The notes under the pieces are model-generated. The model did not search any database. It saw nothing but the letters and a program-made list of their open reading frames with translations, and was not told the DNA's origin. A stretch of DNA of 64,000 bases from Candidatus Thorarchaeota archaeon MP11T_1 (lineage in GTDB: Archaea; Asgardarchaeota; Thorarchaeia; Thorarchaeales; Thorarchaeaceae), in contig PJET01000002.1 of the NCBI GenBank assembly GCA_002825515.1, positions 43,141 to 107,140 of the forward strand. Direction: 5' to 3'. Shown here piece by piece: positions 53,856-61,792 of the stretch. A program made the translations under genes and the position numbers. Each line of letters starts with the position of its first letter. Positions within the stretch are counted from its first letter, which is position 1.

Positions 53856-54762
53856 GCATCATACAGGCTTTGCATATCTCTGATAGTGATGGCGTATTGC
53901 ATTTTGCACATGTTTTCAGAGCCCAATCAGATGAACTTACTAGGAATGCCTCAGTCATTGCTTCTGCGGAACGTAGTATTGCCAACAACGTACCCGGCCG
54001 TTTGTGTTCCATATCGTTCAAAAAAGACCTAACGTCGTTTCGATATGCCTCTCCAGCATATGGGCAGGGAACATCATGATAGACGAGACCCAGGTGATGG
54101 GAGTAGGCAACGATATCTCGCTCTGACAACTCTGAGATTGGCTTGATGCGGGGCACTAAACCCTCAACTGATCGTTCTCTGGGAACGTTTGTTCGTGTTA
54201 TTCTACGACTGTCTCCGCGCATGATGTTCATCAAAACGGTCTGTGCCTCATCATCTAAATTATGACCAGTTGCGATAACATCTGCCTTTAGAGTGGCTGC
54301 AGCCTCATTCAGTGCACGTCGTCGAAACACTCCACAATATGAACAAGCACCGAGTGATTTGTCAGTCCGTAACTCCACAAGTTCATCTAAAGATAAATCA
54401 AACATGTTCTTGAAAGAGAAGACTTCAAGAGTGTAACTAAGAGATTTCGTCAATTTCTTTGCTGCTTCGAGGGCTTTGTCTCTGTATCCTTTGATGCCCT
54501 CATCAATAGTTACTGGAATCAGTTCCGATTTGGGAAAATTGCTCTCGATATTATGTAGAATATGAAGCAGTACTGCGCTGTCTTTTCCACCAGAAATGGC
54601 TACAGCTATTCGATCATCCTCTTTGAGCATCTTATGACGATTTATTGTTCGTCGTACCCTTTCTGTTGTTGTTTGGACTAGACATGCTTGACATAATCGT
54701 TCGGATGTGTACCTACGCAGATATACTGCAGGGTTCCCACATTTTGAACATTCTAATTGCAT
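53836..54762 (-). CDS. ncsA: tRNA 2-thiolation protein NcsA/Ctu1
   Basis: A 308-residue PP-loop enzyme for 2-thiouridine at the wobble position. N-terminal zinc finger CSKCGN...CQAC, PP-loop SGGKDSAVLL (residues about 56-65), catalytic CSYC with CPYAG, and C-terminal zinc finger CAKC...CKAC are complete. Sulfur is carried by a SAMP/Urm1-like protein, which the MoaD-like gene at 14.2 kb could encode. First gene of a three-gene minus-strand unit. Confidence 0.93.
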   Translation of the reverse strand: MQLECSKCGNPAVYLRRYTSERLCQACLVQTTTERVRRTINRHKMLKEDDRIAVAISGGKDSAVLLHILHNIESNFPKSELIPVTIDEGIKGYRDKALEAAKKLTKSLSYTLEVFSFKNMFDLSLDELVELRTDKSLGACSYCGVFRRRALNEAAATLKADVIATGHNLDDEAQTVLMNIMRGDSRRITRTNVPRERSVEGLVPRIKPISELSERDIVAYSHHLGLVYHDVPCPYAGEAYRNDVRSFLNDMEHKRPGTLLAILRSAEAMTEAFLVSSSDWALKTCAKCNTPSLSEICKACMMLEEIRG

Positions 54763-54860
54763 GCTAGCGACTCCAAGTCGCCAATTTCATGGGGATTTAA
54801 GTTAAACCTATTTACATGCACGTTTCTCTTGTAAGAAGTACCAAGAGTGTAGTTATTTCA

Positions 54861-55283
54861 TCATGCCTTTGTCCTAGCTTCTCTCTTCTCTTTCTCTTTC
54901 AAGTCGTCAACAATCTGAATACGTCTTACATTGAGCGCAGCTTTACTTGTTCGAAAATTGGCTGCATGTACAATATCATCAATAGTCTTGTACCATTCTG
55001 CAGGGGAGAGAACACTATGAATCTCTTTGAAAGTATCACTCAGACGCTCTACGCGAGCTAAACATTCGACTCGGTCCTCAGAGAGCCGCTGTTCATCAAA
55101 GTATAGAAGAGCATGACCTTTGAGAGCCTCCCAGTCAATTTCATTATTTGACTGAAGTAGTAATCTCACTTTATCAAGAGGCTCTTTCCAAGAACCAGGT
55201 ATAAACATGGTCAGATAATCTGTAAGAGCCTTTCTTGCCTTTTCTCTCACTTCTTGTTTTGTACCAATCTGGTGAGTCATCAT
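54861..55283 (-). CDS. Helical protein, unknown
   Basis: About 140 residues, mostly helical and charged, with a lysine-rich tail. Contains KALTDYLTMFIPGSWKEP and AANFRTSKAALNVRR. No known domain. ATG at 55283 and 55280. Stands between the M50 protease and ncsA on the same strand. Confidence 0.55.
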   Translation of the reverse strand: MMTHQIGTKQEVREKARKALTDYLTMFIPGSWKEPLDKVRLLLQSNNEIDWEALKGHALLYFDEQRLSEDRVECLARVERLSDTFKEIHSVLSPAEWYKTIDDIVHAANFRTSKAALNVRRIQIVDDLKEKEKREARTKA

Positions 55284-55346
55284 CTTTCATCAGAAGAACA
55301 TTCACTCTGGCCCTTTTTAGGTCCCACAGAACCGATAGAGTGTCAT

Positions 55347-56516
55347 TCAGAATAGTCCTTTACCCATGATGAAGCTTAGAATGATGCTTAGCAGAACTAT
55401 TCCAAGAGCTGCAATTCGTAGAGGCCACATGATGTACTTGATCTTCTTCTCGTCCTTTATGACAAGGCTCAGACCATTGGAAAGCAGCTTGTCACCATCA
55501 AATACAGGGATTGGTAATAGATTGAAGAGTGCAATTGATATCAGAATCAAATAGCACCAGAAGACTATCTGTTGAAGATGAAAGACAAACATAGGTGTTA
55601 GAATGATATCCCAGCCAGGTTTAGGTTCCCAATAATCTGACCCGTATATTCCTATATACCCTCTACTCGTATTTTGTTCACTTGCAGCCAGTATAATTGT
55701 TACACTACTGCCATTGAGTTTGTGTATAGTAAGTTGAGCGCCTGCAGGAGCATCATTCATGAATACACTAACAGCTGTCCAATTTGCTATCTCTGTATCG
55801 TTAAGTCCAATGATGACATCACCAATTTCTATGGCGGCTGCGGCTGGACTTCCGGCCTGTAGATCATATATGTAAGCACCACTTGGTGGATAATATCCAA
55901 TTGACATCAGAGGATAGAAGTTTGCCAGTATTATCAGAAACACAAAACCCCATGCAAAATTCGAGAAAGATCCAGCAGCCAACATCCTCATTCGTGATTG
56001 AGGAGTCGCATTATTCTCGAACTGTTCCTCATCGGGCTCAACAAAACCACCAAATAAAACTAGGAAAGCCAGAAGACCAGAACTCTTGATTGCGATATCA
56101 TCTTTCGAAGCCGCTAGACCATGTGCAAATTCATGTGTAAGTAATGTAACAGCCAGACCAATTAGCATGTATACTAATGGAAGACCAGTAATCGTGACTC
56201 CTGGAATTATGGGGACAACACCTCCTGCAGCTGCAGGTTGAACAAAGAACTTGATTAAGTTGTCACCAAACAACCAGAAGCTGAAAATCATTCCACCAAA
56301 ACCAACGATAATACCGATATTGAAGAATACACGTGGGAACTTCTTACCCATCCGCGTGAGAAATGCATTCAATCGTTCTGTTCGCCACATAATAAAGAAG
56401 GGGAATCCTGCATCGATACCCTTCTCACTTAGTTTCTCAACGCCTATCGCTTGAGCAAAGAAATATATCACAAGCCAAATGAAGCCTATGATTCCGAAAA
56501 TTGTCAATGGATCCAT
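55347..56516 (-). CDS. Site-2 protease family (M50) intramembrane metalloprotease with PDZ domain
   Basis: A 389-residue polytopic protein with the zinc motif LLTHEFAHGLA (HExxH), a PDZ-like domain (about residues 205-275, AGSPAAAAIEIGDVIIGLNDTEI) and the third-ligand motif NLLPIPVFDGDKLL. This is the site-2 protease family that cleaves membrane-bound proteins such as sigma-factor or transcription-factor anchors. Monocistronic. Confidence 0.92.
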   Translation of the reverse strand: MDPLTIFGIIGFIWLVIYFFAQAIGVEKLSEKGIDAGFPFFIMWRTERLNAFLTRMGKKFPRVFFNIGIIVGFGGMIFSFWLFGDNLIKFFVQPAAAGGVVPIIPGVTITGLPLVYMLIGLAVTLLTHEFAHGLAASKDDIAIKSSGLLAFLVLFGGFVEPDEEQFENNATPQSRMRMLAAGSFSNFAWGFVFLIILANFYPLMSIGYYPPSGAYIYDLQAGSPAAAAIEIGDVIIGLNDTEIANWTAVSVFMNDAPAGAQLTIHKLNGSSVTIILAASEQNTSRGYIGIYGSDYWEPKPGWDIILTPMFVFHLQQIVFWCYLILISIALFNLLPIPVFDGDKLLSNGLSLVIKDEKKIKYIMWPLRIAALGIVLLSIILSFIMGKGLF

Positions 56517-56716
56517 TGTTGGTCAGTCCTCTGGATTAACGCGAGCATTGATGAATGCGTGTTATAATCATTATGAACGCGGTACATTATCTTTGATAGG
56601 CTTCGATTTTGAGAGAATGTGCGGTCCAACCAAAATCCTCATAAAGTGAGCCAAATTGGCTACCGCTGGTGTCCTTTGAGACCTATTACCACTATTGAAG
56701 GTAGGCGAAACAATAA

Positions 56717-57100
56717 TTGCCATTCAGACTTGTGATATCAGACCCAGAAACTGGACAAGCAATCCAGTACGAACTAGATGACGCCAAAACAAATGCCCTT
56801 ATTGGAAAGACTGTTGGGGAGATTGTGGAAGGCGATGTTTTGGGATTACCTGGATATAAGTTGAAAATCACAGGCGGTAGCGATTCTTCCGGGTTCCCAA
56901 TTCGACCTGACGTTCACGGTAGTGGTAAAAGACGCGTTTTGATACATGGTACCCCAGGGTTCAAACCTAAAAGGAAAGGGGTTGCGAAAAGAAAGACAGT
57001 CCGTGGAAGAGAGTTGAGCGCTGAAATATCTCAAGTAAACATGAGAGTCGAAGAGAAGGGTGGTACTCCTCTCGAAGAACTTGTGATGAAGCCTGTATAG
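56717..57100 (+). CDS. rps6e: Ribosomal protein eS6 (S6e)
   Basis: A 127-residue small-subunit protein: FRLVISDPETGQAIQYEL, GLPGYKLKITGGSDSSGFPI, then KRKTVRGRELS, the S6e signature. Starts at a TTG at 56717. It heads the conserved archaeal run S6e - aIF2 gamma - PIN - rpo7 - spt4 - S24e - S27ae. Confidence 0.95.
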   Translation: MPFRLVISDPETGQAIQYELDDAKTNALIGKTVGEIVEGDVLGLPGYKLKITGGSDSSGFPIRPDVHGSGKRRVLIHGTPGFKPKRKGVAKRKTVRGRELSAEISQVNMRVEEKGGTPLEELVMKPV

Positions 57101-57213
57101 ACATATTCCTTAATCTGTCTCTGTTGAATTGATGGTGCGAACCATATACTTCATATGGACAACAGGAAGTCAGAGACTAACATCTGCAACGAACAGTCGG
57201 AAGTGAAGATTAG

Positions 57214-58455
57214 GTGACCAGGAAATACGACGGACAGTCAGAGATTAGCATTGGCACATTAGGTCATGTCGACCATGGTAAAACAACCCTTGTTTCGTAT
57301 CTAACAGGAGAATGGACTGATCGTCACTCAGACGAGATAAGACGTGGTATCTCGATTAGACTTGGATATGCAGCCACAACTTTGTTGAAATGTAAAAGCT
57401 GTCCGGAACCTGAGGCTTTCACCACTTCACATCTTGTAAAAGAGGGTAAATGTAGTAAATGTGGCGGAGAACTGGAAGTCCTAAGAGAGATCTCATTTGT
57501 TGATAGTCCTGGTCACGAGTCCCTTATGGCGACCTGTCTCAGTGGTGCTAGTCTGATGGATGGCGCAATTCTTGTGATTGCAGCCAATGAACCTTGTCCA
57601 ATGCCACAGACCTCAGAACATCTTCATGCTCTGGAGATTGTGGGAGTGAAGAACATCATCATTGTTCAGAACAAGATAGAGCTTGTATCTAAAGAGCAGG
57701 CTAAAAAACACTACCAGCAAATCAAGGATTTTGTGAAAGGCACAACAGCAGAAAACGCTCCAATAGTACCGGTTTCAGCAATTTTCGGGGCTAATACAGA
57801 CTTGCTCATTCAGACGATTGAGAGAGTGATTCCAACTCCAGTACGAGATGGTGATGCGCCACCCAAGATGTTTGTTGCACGCTCTTTCGACATAAACAGA
57901 CCTGGAACACTACCAATGAATATGCATGGTGGTGTCGTAGGCGGGTCAATTGTGCAAGGAAAATTGAGTCTTGGTGACGAGATTGAGATAACTCCAGGTG
58001 CGAAGGATGAAAAGGGATTCAAGCCAATCAAAGCAAAGGTTGTGAGTCTTCTATCCGGTAGTGGAAATTCACTTCAGGAAGCATACCCTGGAGGGTTGAT
58101 AGGTGTGGGAACAGCATTGGACCCTGCCTTTACGCGGGCTGACAGATTAGTGGGAAATGTCGTCGGAAGAGTAGGAAAGATGCCTAAAATATATGACAAA
58201 CTCATGTTGACACCAGTTCTAATGCAGAGAGTAGTTGGAATAGATTCTAAGAGAGAAGTAGAGAATCTCAAATTGAATGAGCCTATGATGTTGGTGATTG
58301 GAACCGCGCCCACAGTTGGAGTAATTACCCGTTTGCATGGTGATGAAATTGAGCTGACACTCAAACGTCCTGTTGCTGCTGAGAAAGGACAGAGAGTTGC
58401 TATTGGACGCAGAGTTGAAAACAAGTGGCGATTGATTGGATATGCTGAGATTTAA
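57214..58455 (+). CDS. eif2g: Translation initiation factor aIF2 gamma
   Basis: The GTPase subunit that brings initiator tRNA to the ribosome. G1 GHVDHGKTT (residues 17-25), G3 DSPGHE, G4 NKIEL are complete. A zinc knuckle with CKSC and CSKC (residues about 60-84) is the gamma-specific insert. GTG start at 57214 with AGGTGA overlap. 413 residues, usual length. Confidence 0.96.
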   Translation: MTRKYDGQSEISIGTLGHVDHGKTTLVSYLTGEWTDRHSDEIRRGISIRLGYAATTLLKCKSCPEPEAFTTSHLVKEGKCSKCGGELEVLREISFVDSPGHESLMATCLSGASLMDGAILVIAANEPCPMPQTSEHLHALEIVGVKNIIIVQNKIELVSKEQAKKHYQQIKDFVKGTTAENAPIVPVSAIFGANTDLLIQTIERVIPTPVRDGDAPPKMFVARSFDINRPGTLPMNMHGGVVGGSIVQGKLSLGDEIEITPGAKDEKGFKPIKAKVVSLLSGSGNSLQEAYPGGLIGVGTALDPAFTRADRLVGNVVGRVGKMPKIYDKLMLTPVLMQRVVGIDSKREVENLKLNEPMMLVIGTAPTVGVITRLHGDEIELTLKRPVAAEKGQRVAIGRRVENKWRLIGYAEI

Positions 58456-58485
58456 AGCAGAGTCTGTTTTAATAAAAGCCACCCT

Positions 58486-58905
58486 GTGATGGTGAGCATA
58501 TTGCCACTTCCTGTGATATTAGACACGAATTTCTTGACTATACCAGCACAGTTTGGAGTAGACGTGTTTTCTGAGGCTGAAAGAGTACTTGAGCGAAGTG
58601 TTGAATTTATTCTCTTGAGATCTGTATTTGATGAAATTAGGTCAAAATTTGAAAGAGCAGGAAGAACTGAGAGCCGATTGTTCAAGGTTGCATTAGATCT
58701 GACTGAAAGATGCAAAATTGTTTCAATTAATCAATCGATGGAAGATTCCGCGGTGGATGATCAACTTCTGGAGTATGCCGCATCAGTTAACGGGGTGCTT
58801 GCAACCAATGATAGAGAACTTAGAAAAAGAGCATCTGAACGTGGTATAGCAATTCTCATTCTTCGAGGTAGAAAACACTTGGAGCTTAGAGGAACAATCT
58901 TTTGA
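58486..58905 (+). CDS. PIN-domain nuclease, COG1412 (Utp24/Fcf1-like)
   Basis: A 139-residue PIN domain with the acidic residues D14 (ILDTNFL), DQLLEYA region and TNDRELRKRA. This archaeal group (COG1412) is related to Fcf1/Utp24 and sits between aIF2 gamma and rpo7 in many archaea, suggesting rRNA processing rather than a toxin role. GTG at 58486 or ATG at 58489. Confidence 0.85.
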   Translation: MMVSILPLPVILDTNFLTIPAQFGVDVFSEAERVLERSVEFILLRSVFDEIRSKFERAGRTESRLFKVALDLTERCKIVSINQSMEDSAVDDQLLEYAASVNGVLATNDRELRKRASERGIAILILRGRKHLELRGTIF

Positions 58906-58928
58906 GACCGTGTCACAACGTTTTTATG

Positions 58929-58938
58929 TTTTATAAAG
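58929..58938 (+). promoter_or_regulatory. TATA-like element for the rpo7 unit
   Basis: TTTTATAAAG is a strong archaeal box A. The rpo7 TTG is about 100 bases downstream, leaving a leader of about 75 bases. Confidence 0.55.
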
Positions 58939-58962
58939 CGAATCAGCGCTGAGCCGTCGGGT

Positions 58963-59008
58963 TCAGACCTCGGGATAGTTCCCTAGTCTGATTGTTCTGA
59001 TAAGAATC
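58963..59008 (+). promoter_or_regulatory. Two hairpins in the rpo7 leader
   Basis: Stem 1: TCAGAC (58963-58968) with GTCTGA (58986-58991), inner GGGA/TCCC and a TAGT loop. Stem 2: TTCT (58995-58998) with AGAA (59003-59006) around GATA. Both lie between the TATA element and the rpo7 start and may be a regulatory leader or a small RNA. Confidence 0.4.
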
Positions 59009-59035
59009 ATCCTGCTAGGCAAGGAGCGTCAATAA

Positions 59036-59614
59036 TTGTATAGTATAGTGACTGTTAAAGATGTGGTACGCATTCCACCAGCACAGTTCGGTTCCCCAAT
59101 GGAGGACGCAGCCATGCTTCATCTTCGAAAACAACATGAGAATGTCCTCGACCGAGATGTAGGTCTAATGATTGCTGTCATAGACATAGATGAGATTGGT
59201 CAAGGTCGTCTTATGCCAGGTGATGGTGCAACCTATCATTCCGTGACTTATCGTGTGCTTGTGTTCAAACCTCTACGACATGAACTGGTAGAGGGAAATG
59301 TGGTGGAGCTTATGGACTTTGGAGCTTTCATCCGAATGGGACCACTTGATGGACTTTGTCATGTCAGTCAAATCTGTGATGACTTCATCACACAAGATTC
59401 TAAGGGAAACGCCCTTCTGGGAAAGGAAACTGGCAGGACTCTAGCAGAAGGAGACATGGTAAGAGCAAGAGTCACTTCGATAAGCTTTGAATCTGGCAAC
59501 AAATCAGGAAAGCTAGGTCTCACAATGAGGCAACAATATCTTGGTAAAATTGGTCCAGACAGATCTTGGGTAGAAGAAGATGTCAGGGCAGCTCGTGGAG
59601 AGAAGAAGAAATAA
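59036..59614 (+). CDS. rpo7: RNA polymerase subunit Rpo7 (RpoE1)
   Basis: A 192-residue polymerase stalk subunit that joins Rpo4 and binds emerging RNA. The N-terminal tip domain (TVKDVVRIPPAQFG) is followed by an S1 domain (VVELMDFGAFIRMGPLDGLCHVSQI). TTG start at 59036. Followed by spt4. Confidence 0.95.
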   Translation: MYSIVTVKDVVRIPPAQFGSPMEDAAMLHLRKQHENVLDRDVGLMIAVIDIDEIGQGRLMPGDGATYHSVTYRVLVFKPLRHELVEGNVVELMDFGAFIRMGPLDGLCHVSQICDDFITQDSKGNALLGKETGRTLAEGDMVRARVTSISFESGNKSGKLGLTMRQQYLGKIGPDRSWVEEDVRAARGEKKK

Positions 59615-59631
59615 TCAGAGAGAGAACAAAA

Positions 59632-59844
59632 ATGGCTAAAATGAAAGCGTGCAAAGCCTGTCATTATCTCACTGATGAGAGTATGTGCCCTAATTGTAGG
59701 GGAACCAATCTCTCTACTTCATACACGGGAATTGTGGTCATTCTTCCTGGTCGGAGTAAACGCGAAGATCCCAGACTGAGTTCGTATGTAGCCTCCCGAC
59801 TCAACATTGACAAGCCAGGAAAGTACGCATTAAAGGTGCGATAG
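59632..59844 (+). CDS. spt4: Transcription elongation factor Spt4
   Basis: A 70-residue zinc protein (CKACHYL...CPNCRG) that pairs with Spt5 on the polymerase clamp. IVVILPGRS and the C-terminal INIDKPGKYALKVR-like ending fit. ATG at 59632. Sits 17 bases after rpo7. Confidence 0.93.
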   Translation: MAKMKACKACHYLTDESMCPNCRGTNLSTSYTGIVVILPGRSKREDPRLSSYVASRLNIDKPGKYALKVR

Positions 59845-59932
59845 AATTTCTTGTCAGTGGTGAAAGCTTTATTAGACAACCTCTAGTCGGATGGCTGACC
59901 TACCCCTGAGGCGGTCTGACTTTCGGTAAGTG

Positions 59933-60241
59933 ATGCCAATGAAAATCGAAATCCTAGATGAACGAGAGAACAAACCTCTTGCAAGGAAGGAAGTCGACTT
60001 CAGGGTCGATCATGCTGGTGCAAGCACACCAAGTAGGGCAGATATCCGTGCAAAGATTGTAGCGCAGTTCGATGCCAACTCCTCAACGGTGGTCATCAAG
60101 ACACTGGACACTAAATTTGGAGCTGGCATAACTGAGGGGACAGCCAGAATCTATTCTGACCCTGAACAGATGAAACGAATCGAACTTGAACATATTGTCA
60201 AAAGACACGAATCAAAGAAACAAGAAGAGGGAGAAGAATAG
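59933..60241 (+). CDS. rps24e: Ribosomal protein eS24 (S24e)
   Basis: A 102-residue protein: MKIEILDERENKPLARKEV, then HAGASTPSRADIR and the TVVIKTLDTKFGAGITEGTA strand pair, with a Glu-rich tail. ATG at 59933; a GTG at 59930 is adjacent. The dephospho-CoA kinase (DUF359) gene that often lies between spt4 and S24e is missing here. Confidence 0.93.
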   Translation: MPMKIEILDERENKPLARKEVDFRVDHAGASTPSRADIRAKIVAQFDANSSTVVIKTLDTKFGAGITEGTARIYSDPEQMKRIELEHIVKRHESKKQEEGEE

Positions 60242-60406
60242 ATGCCAAAAGCACACGAAATGTATAAAGTTGACAAGTCAGGTAAAATCACTCACACTAA
60301 GAGGTCTTGCCCACGATGTGAGAAGGGCACTTTCATGGCTGAACACTTCGACCGTTTTGCTTGTGGTCGTTGTGGATATACAGAGTTTAAACGAAAAGGC
60401 AACTAA
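60242..60406 (+). CDS. rps27ae: Ribosomal protein eS31 (S27ae)
   Basis: A 54-residue zinc ribosomal protein, below many ORF cut-offs. [20 protein letters not shown] leads to CPRCEKG and CGRCGYTEF, the four-cysteine S27ae finger. It starts directly after the S24e stop. The ubiquitin fusion of eukaryotic S27a is absent, as in archaea. Confidence 0.93.
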   Translation: MPKAHEMYKVDKSGKITHTKRSCPRCEKGTFMAEHFDRFACGRCGYTEFKRKGN

Positions 60407-60409
60407 TTC

Positions 60410-60724
60410 TTACTCACCCACGATTGCCATCACCCATCTCACAAAGATGAGAACCCCAATAACCATTGTGAGTACAACATCTACAAGAAATATTCCTGGA
60501 ATCTGAATCTCTATCCAAGCAGACAGAATCAGGGCAATTGGGAACGTCACAATGAAGGGTAGAGTCGCCACTGTAAGTGAAATCTCCTCGCTCGATACCA
60601 TAGTGTTTACAAGGAGAAGGAACCAAATAGCATAGATTCCAACGAGAAGAGCGACTTCCAGTATCATTGTGTTCTTGCTCCGTTTCTGTGTTTTTGTTAG
60701 ACCAAAGAACAATGTGTGTATCAC
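60410..60724 (-). CDS. Three-helix membrane protein, unknown
   Basis: About 104 residues with three hydrophobic segments (about 20-40, 48-70 and 78-100). It is convergent with the S27ae gene, three bases from its stop. No family recognised. Confidence 0.5.
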   Translation of the reverse strand: MIHTLFFGLTKTQKRSKNTMILEVALLVGIYAIWFLLLVNTMVSSEEISLTVATLPFIVTFPIALILSAWIEIQIPGIFLVDVVLTMVIGVLIFVRWVMAIVGE

Positions 60725-60785
60725 ATTGGAGTAGTCATACCTCTCAATTTGAGCTCATATTGAAATCAGAAACCCATAACTTAAT

Positions 60786-60821
60786 ATGTAAAGTTTACTT
60801 TACGTAAAATGAACTTTACAT
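60786..60821 (+). promoter_or_regulatory. Palindromic operator/promoter of the HTH-DUF2178 operon
   Basis: GTAAAGTTTACTTTAC at 60788-60803 is a perfect inverted repeat. An outer repeat pairs ATGTAAAGTT (60786-60795) with AACTTTACAT (60812-60821). The palindrome lies 18-54 bases before the HTH gene start, in the promoter zone, and is the likely binding site of that regulator. Confidence 0.65.
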
Positions 60822-60839
60822 CTGAGTGGGTGATCCAGC

Positions 60840-61064
60840 ATGATTGTGAACAAACTTCGAGAACTTCGTGAAGCCAAGTTGAGCGAGTCTGATAGTTCAG
60901 GAATATGGACACAGGAGGGTCTTGCAAAACGTCTTGGAGTCACAAGGCAGACAATCATATCAATGGAGAAAGGAACTTACAACCCATCTCTCACACTTGC
61001 GTTTAAGCTGGCAAACCTGTTCGGAGTGAAGATTGAGGACATATTCGAGTATAGGGATGAATAA
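60840..61064 (+). CDS. XRE-type HTH regulator
   Basis: A 74-residue Cro/C1 HTH protein (WTQEGLAKRLGVTRQTIISM, then EKGTYNPSLTLAFKLANLFGV), ending in FEYRDE. Short regulators of this sort are commonly encoded directly before a DUF2178 membrane protein in archaea. ATG at 60840. Overlaps the next gene by 8 bp. Confidence 0.9.
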   Translation: MIVNKLRELREAKLSESDSSGIWTQEGLAKRLGVTRQTIISMEKGTYNPSLTLAFKLANLFGVKIEDIFEYRDE

Positions 61065-61428
61065 GATGAGTCGTGGTATAAAGACAGCTCTGAGCGCTGT
61101 GGCAGTAGTAGTGATAGTGTTTGTATTTGTCTGGATTCTGGGTCTGGCTTCTCTGGGTAGCTATGCAGGAGCTATCGGAGGCATGGTTGGCGGAGTTCTT
61201 GGTGTAACCTATTTGCGACGATTCTATGATGAAAGGTTTACACAGATTATGAATCTCGCTGCAAGGAACGCCTTTGTCTTTCTAGTGATTATCCTTCCCA
61301 TGAGTTCTGTTGTGCTCATTCAAGTTGAGGAGGTCACACTTCAGATAACAGCAGGTCTAATCTTTGTGCCATGGATAGCATCACTTGTTATATTGTATCT
61401 GTCTTTGTTCTACTATTATCGAAAATAA
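61057..61428 (+). CDS. DUF2178-like membrane protein
   Basis: About 123 residues with four hydrophobic helices and the motif RRFYDERFTQIMNLAARNAF between helices 2 and 3, typical of DUF2178 (DERxxxIxxxAxR). ATG at 61057 overlaps the HTH stop; an ATG at 61066 is also possible. Partner of the HTH regulator, maybe sensing a membrane or small-molecule signal. Confidence 0.75.
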   Translation: MNKMSRGIKTALSAVAVVVIVFVFVWILGLASLGSYAGAIGGMVGGVLGVTYLRRFYDERFTQIMNLAARNAFVFLVIILPMSSVVLIQVEEVTLQITAGLIFVPWIASLVILYLSLFYYYRK

Positions 61429-61452
61429 TGAGATTTTTACTGGCTATTCTAA

Positions 61453-61689
61453 TCAATTCTCTAATGAGTCTATATCGGAAGATGGTTCACTGAAAATTCT
61501 ACTAAGACAGTACAATGCGACTATCACGATGATGGGCCATATAACAAAAATACTGATTGATATTTGTGCAATTTGGATAATTGGCAAGATGAATAGAAAG
61601 ATGATAGGTATGATAAAGAATGCCACACATATCAAGCTTAGTCGAAGAAGATCTCGATCAATCTCAATTACTATCTTGTCTGAAGTCAA
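61453..61689 (-). CDS. Possible small two-helix membrane protein
   Basis: A TTG-started frame of 78 codons with two hydrophobic segments (about residues 14-35 and 40-60) and an acidic tail. No homologue recognised. Otherwise the 61429-61792 interval holds nothing clear. Confidence 0.35.
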   Translation of the reverse strand: MTSDKIVIEIDRDLLRLSLICVAFFIIPIIFLFILPIIQIAQISISIFVIWPIIVIVALYCLSRIFSEPSSDIDSLEN

Positions 61690-61792
61690 GAAAATAAAAC
61701 ACTCTCATTATGTATTTGTACACTCTTGTGATAGATATTTTGGATTAATAGAAGAGATGTTAGCATATATCCAGTGTTGATTGTTTTGGCAT

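Noticed and set aside
58486..58905. VapC toxin of a toxin-antitoxin pair
   Set aside because: There is no antitoxin gene next to it and its place between aIF2 gamma and rpo7 is the conserved site of the Utp24-like COG1412 family.
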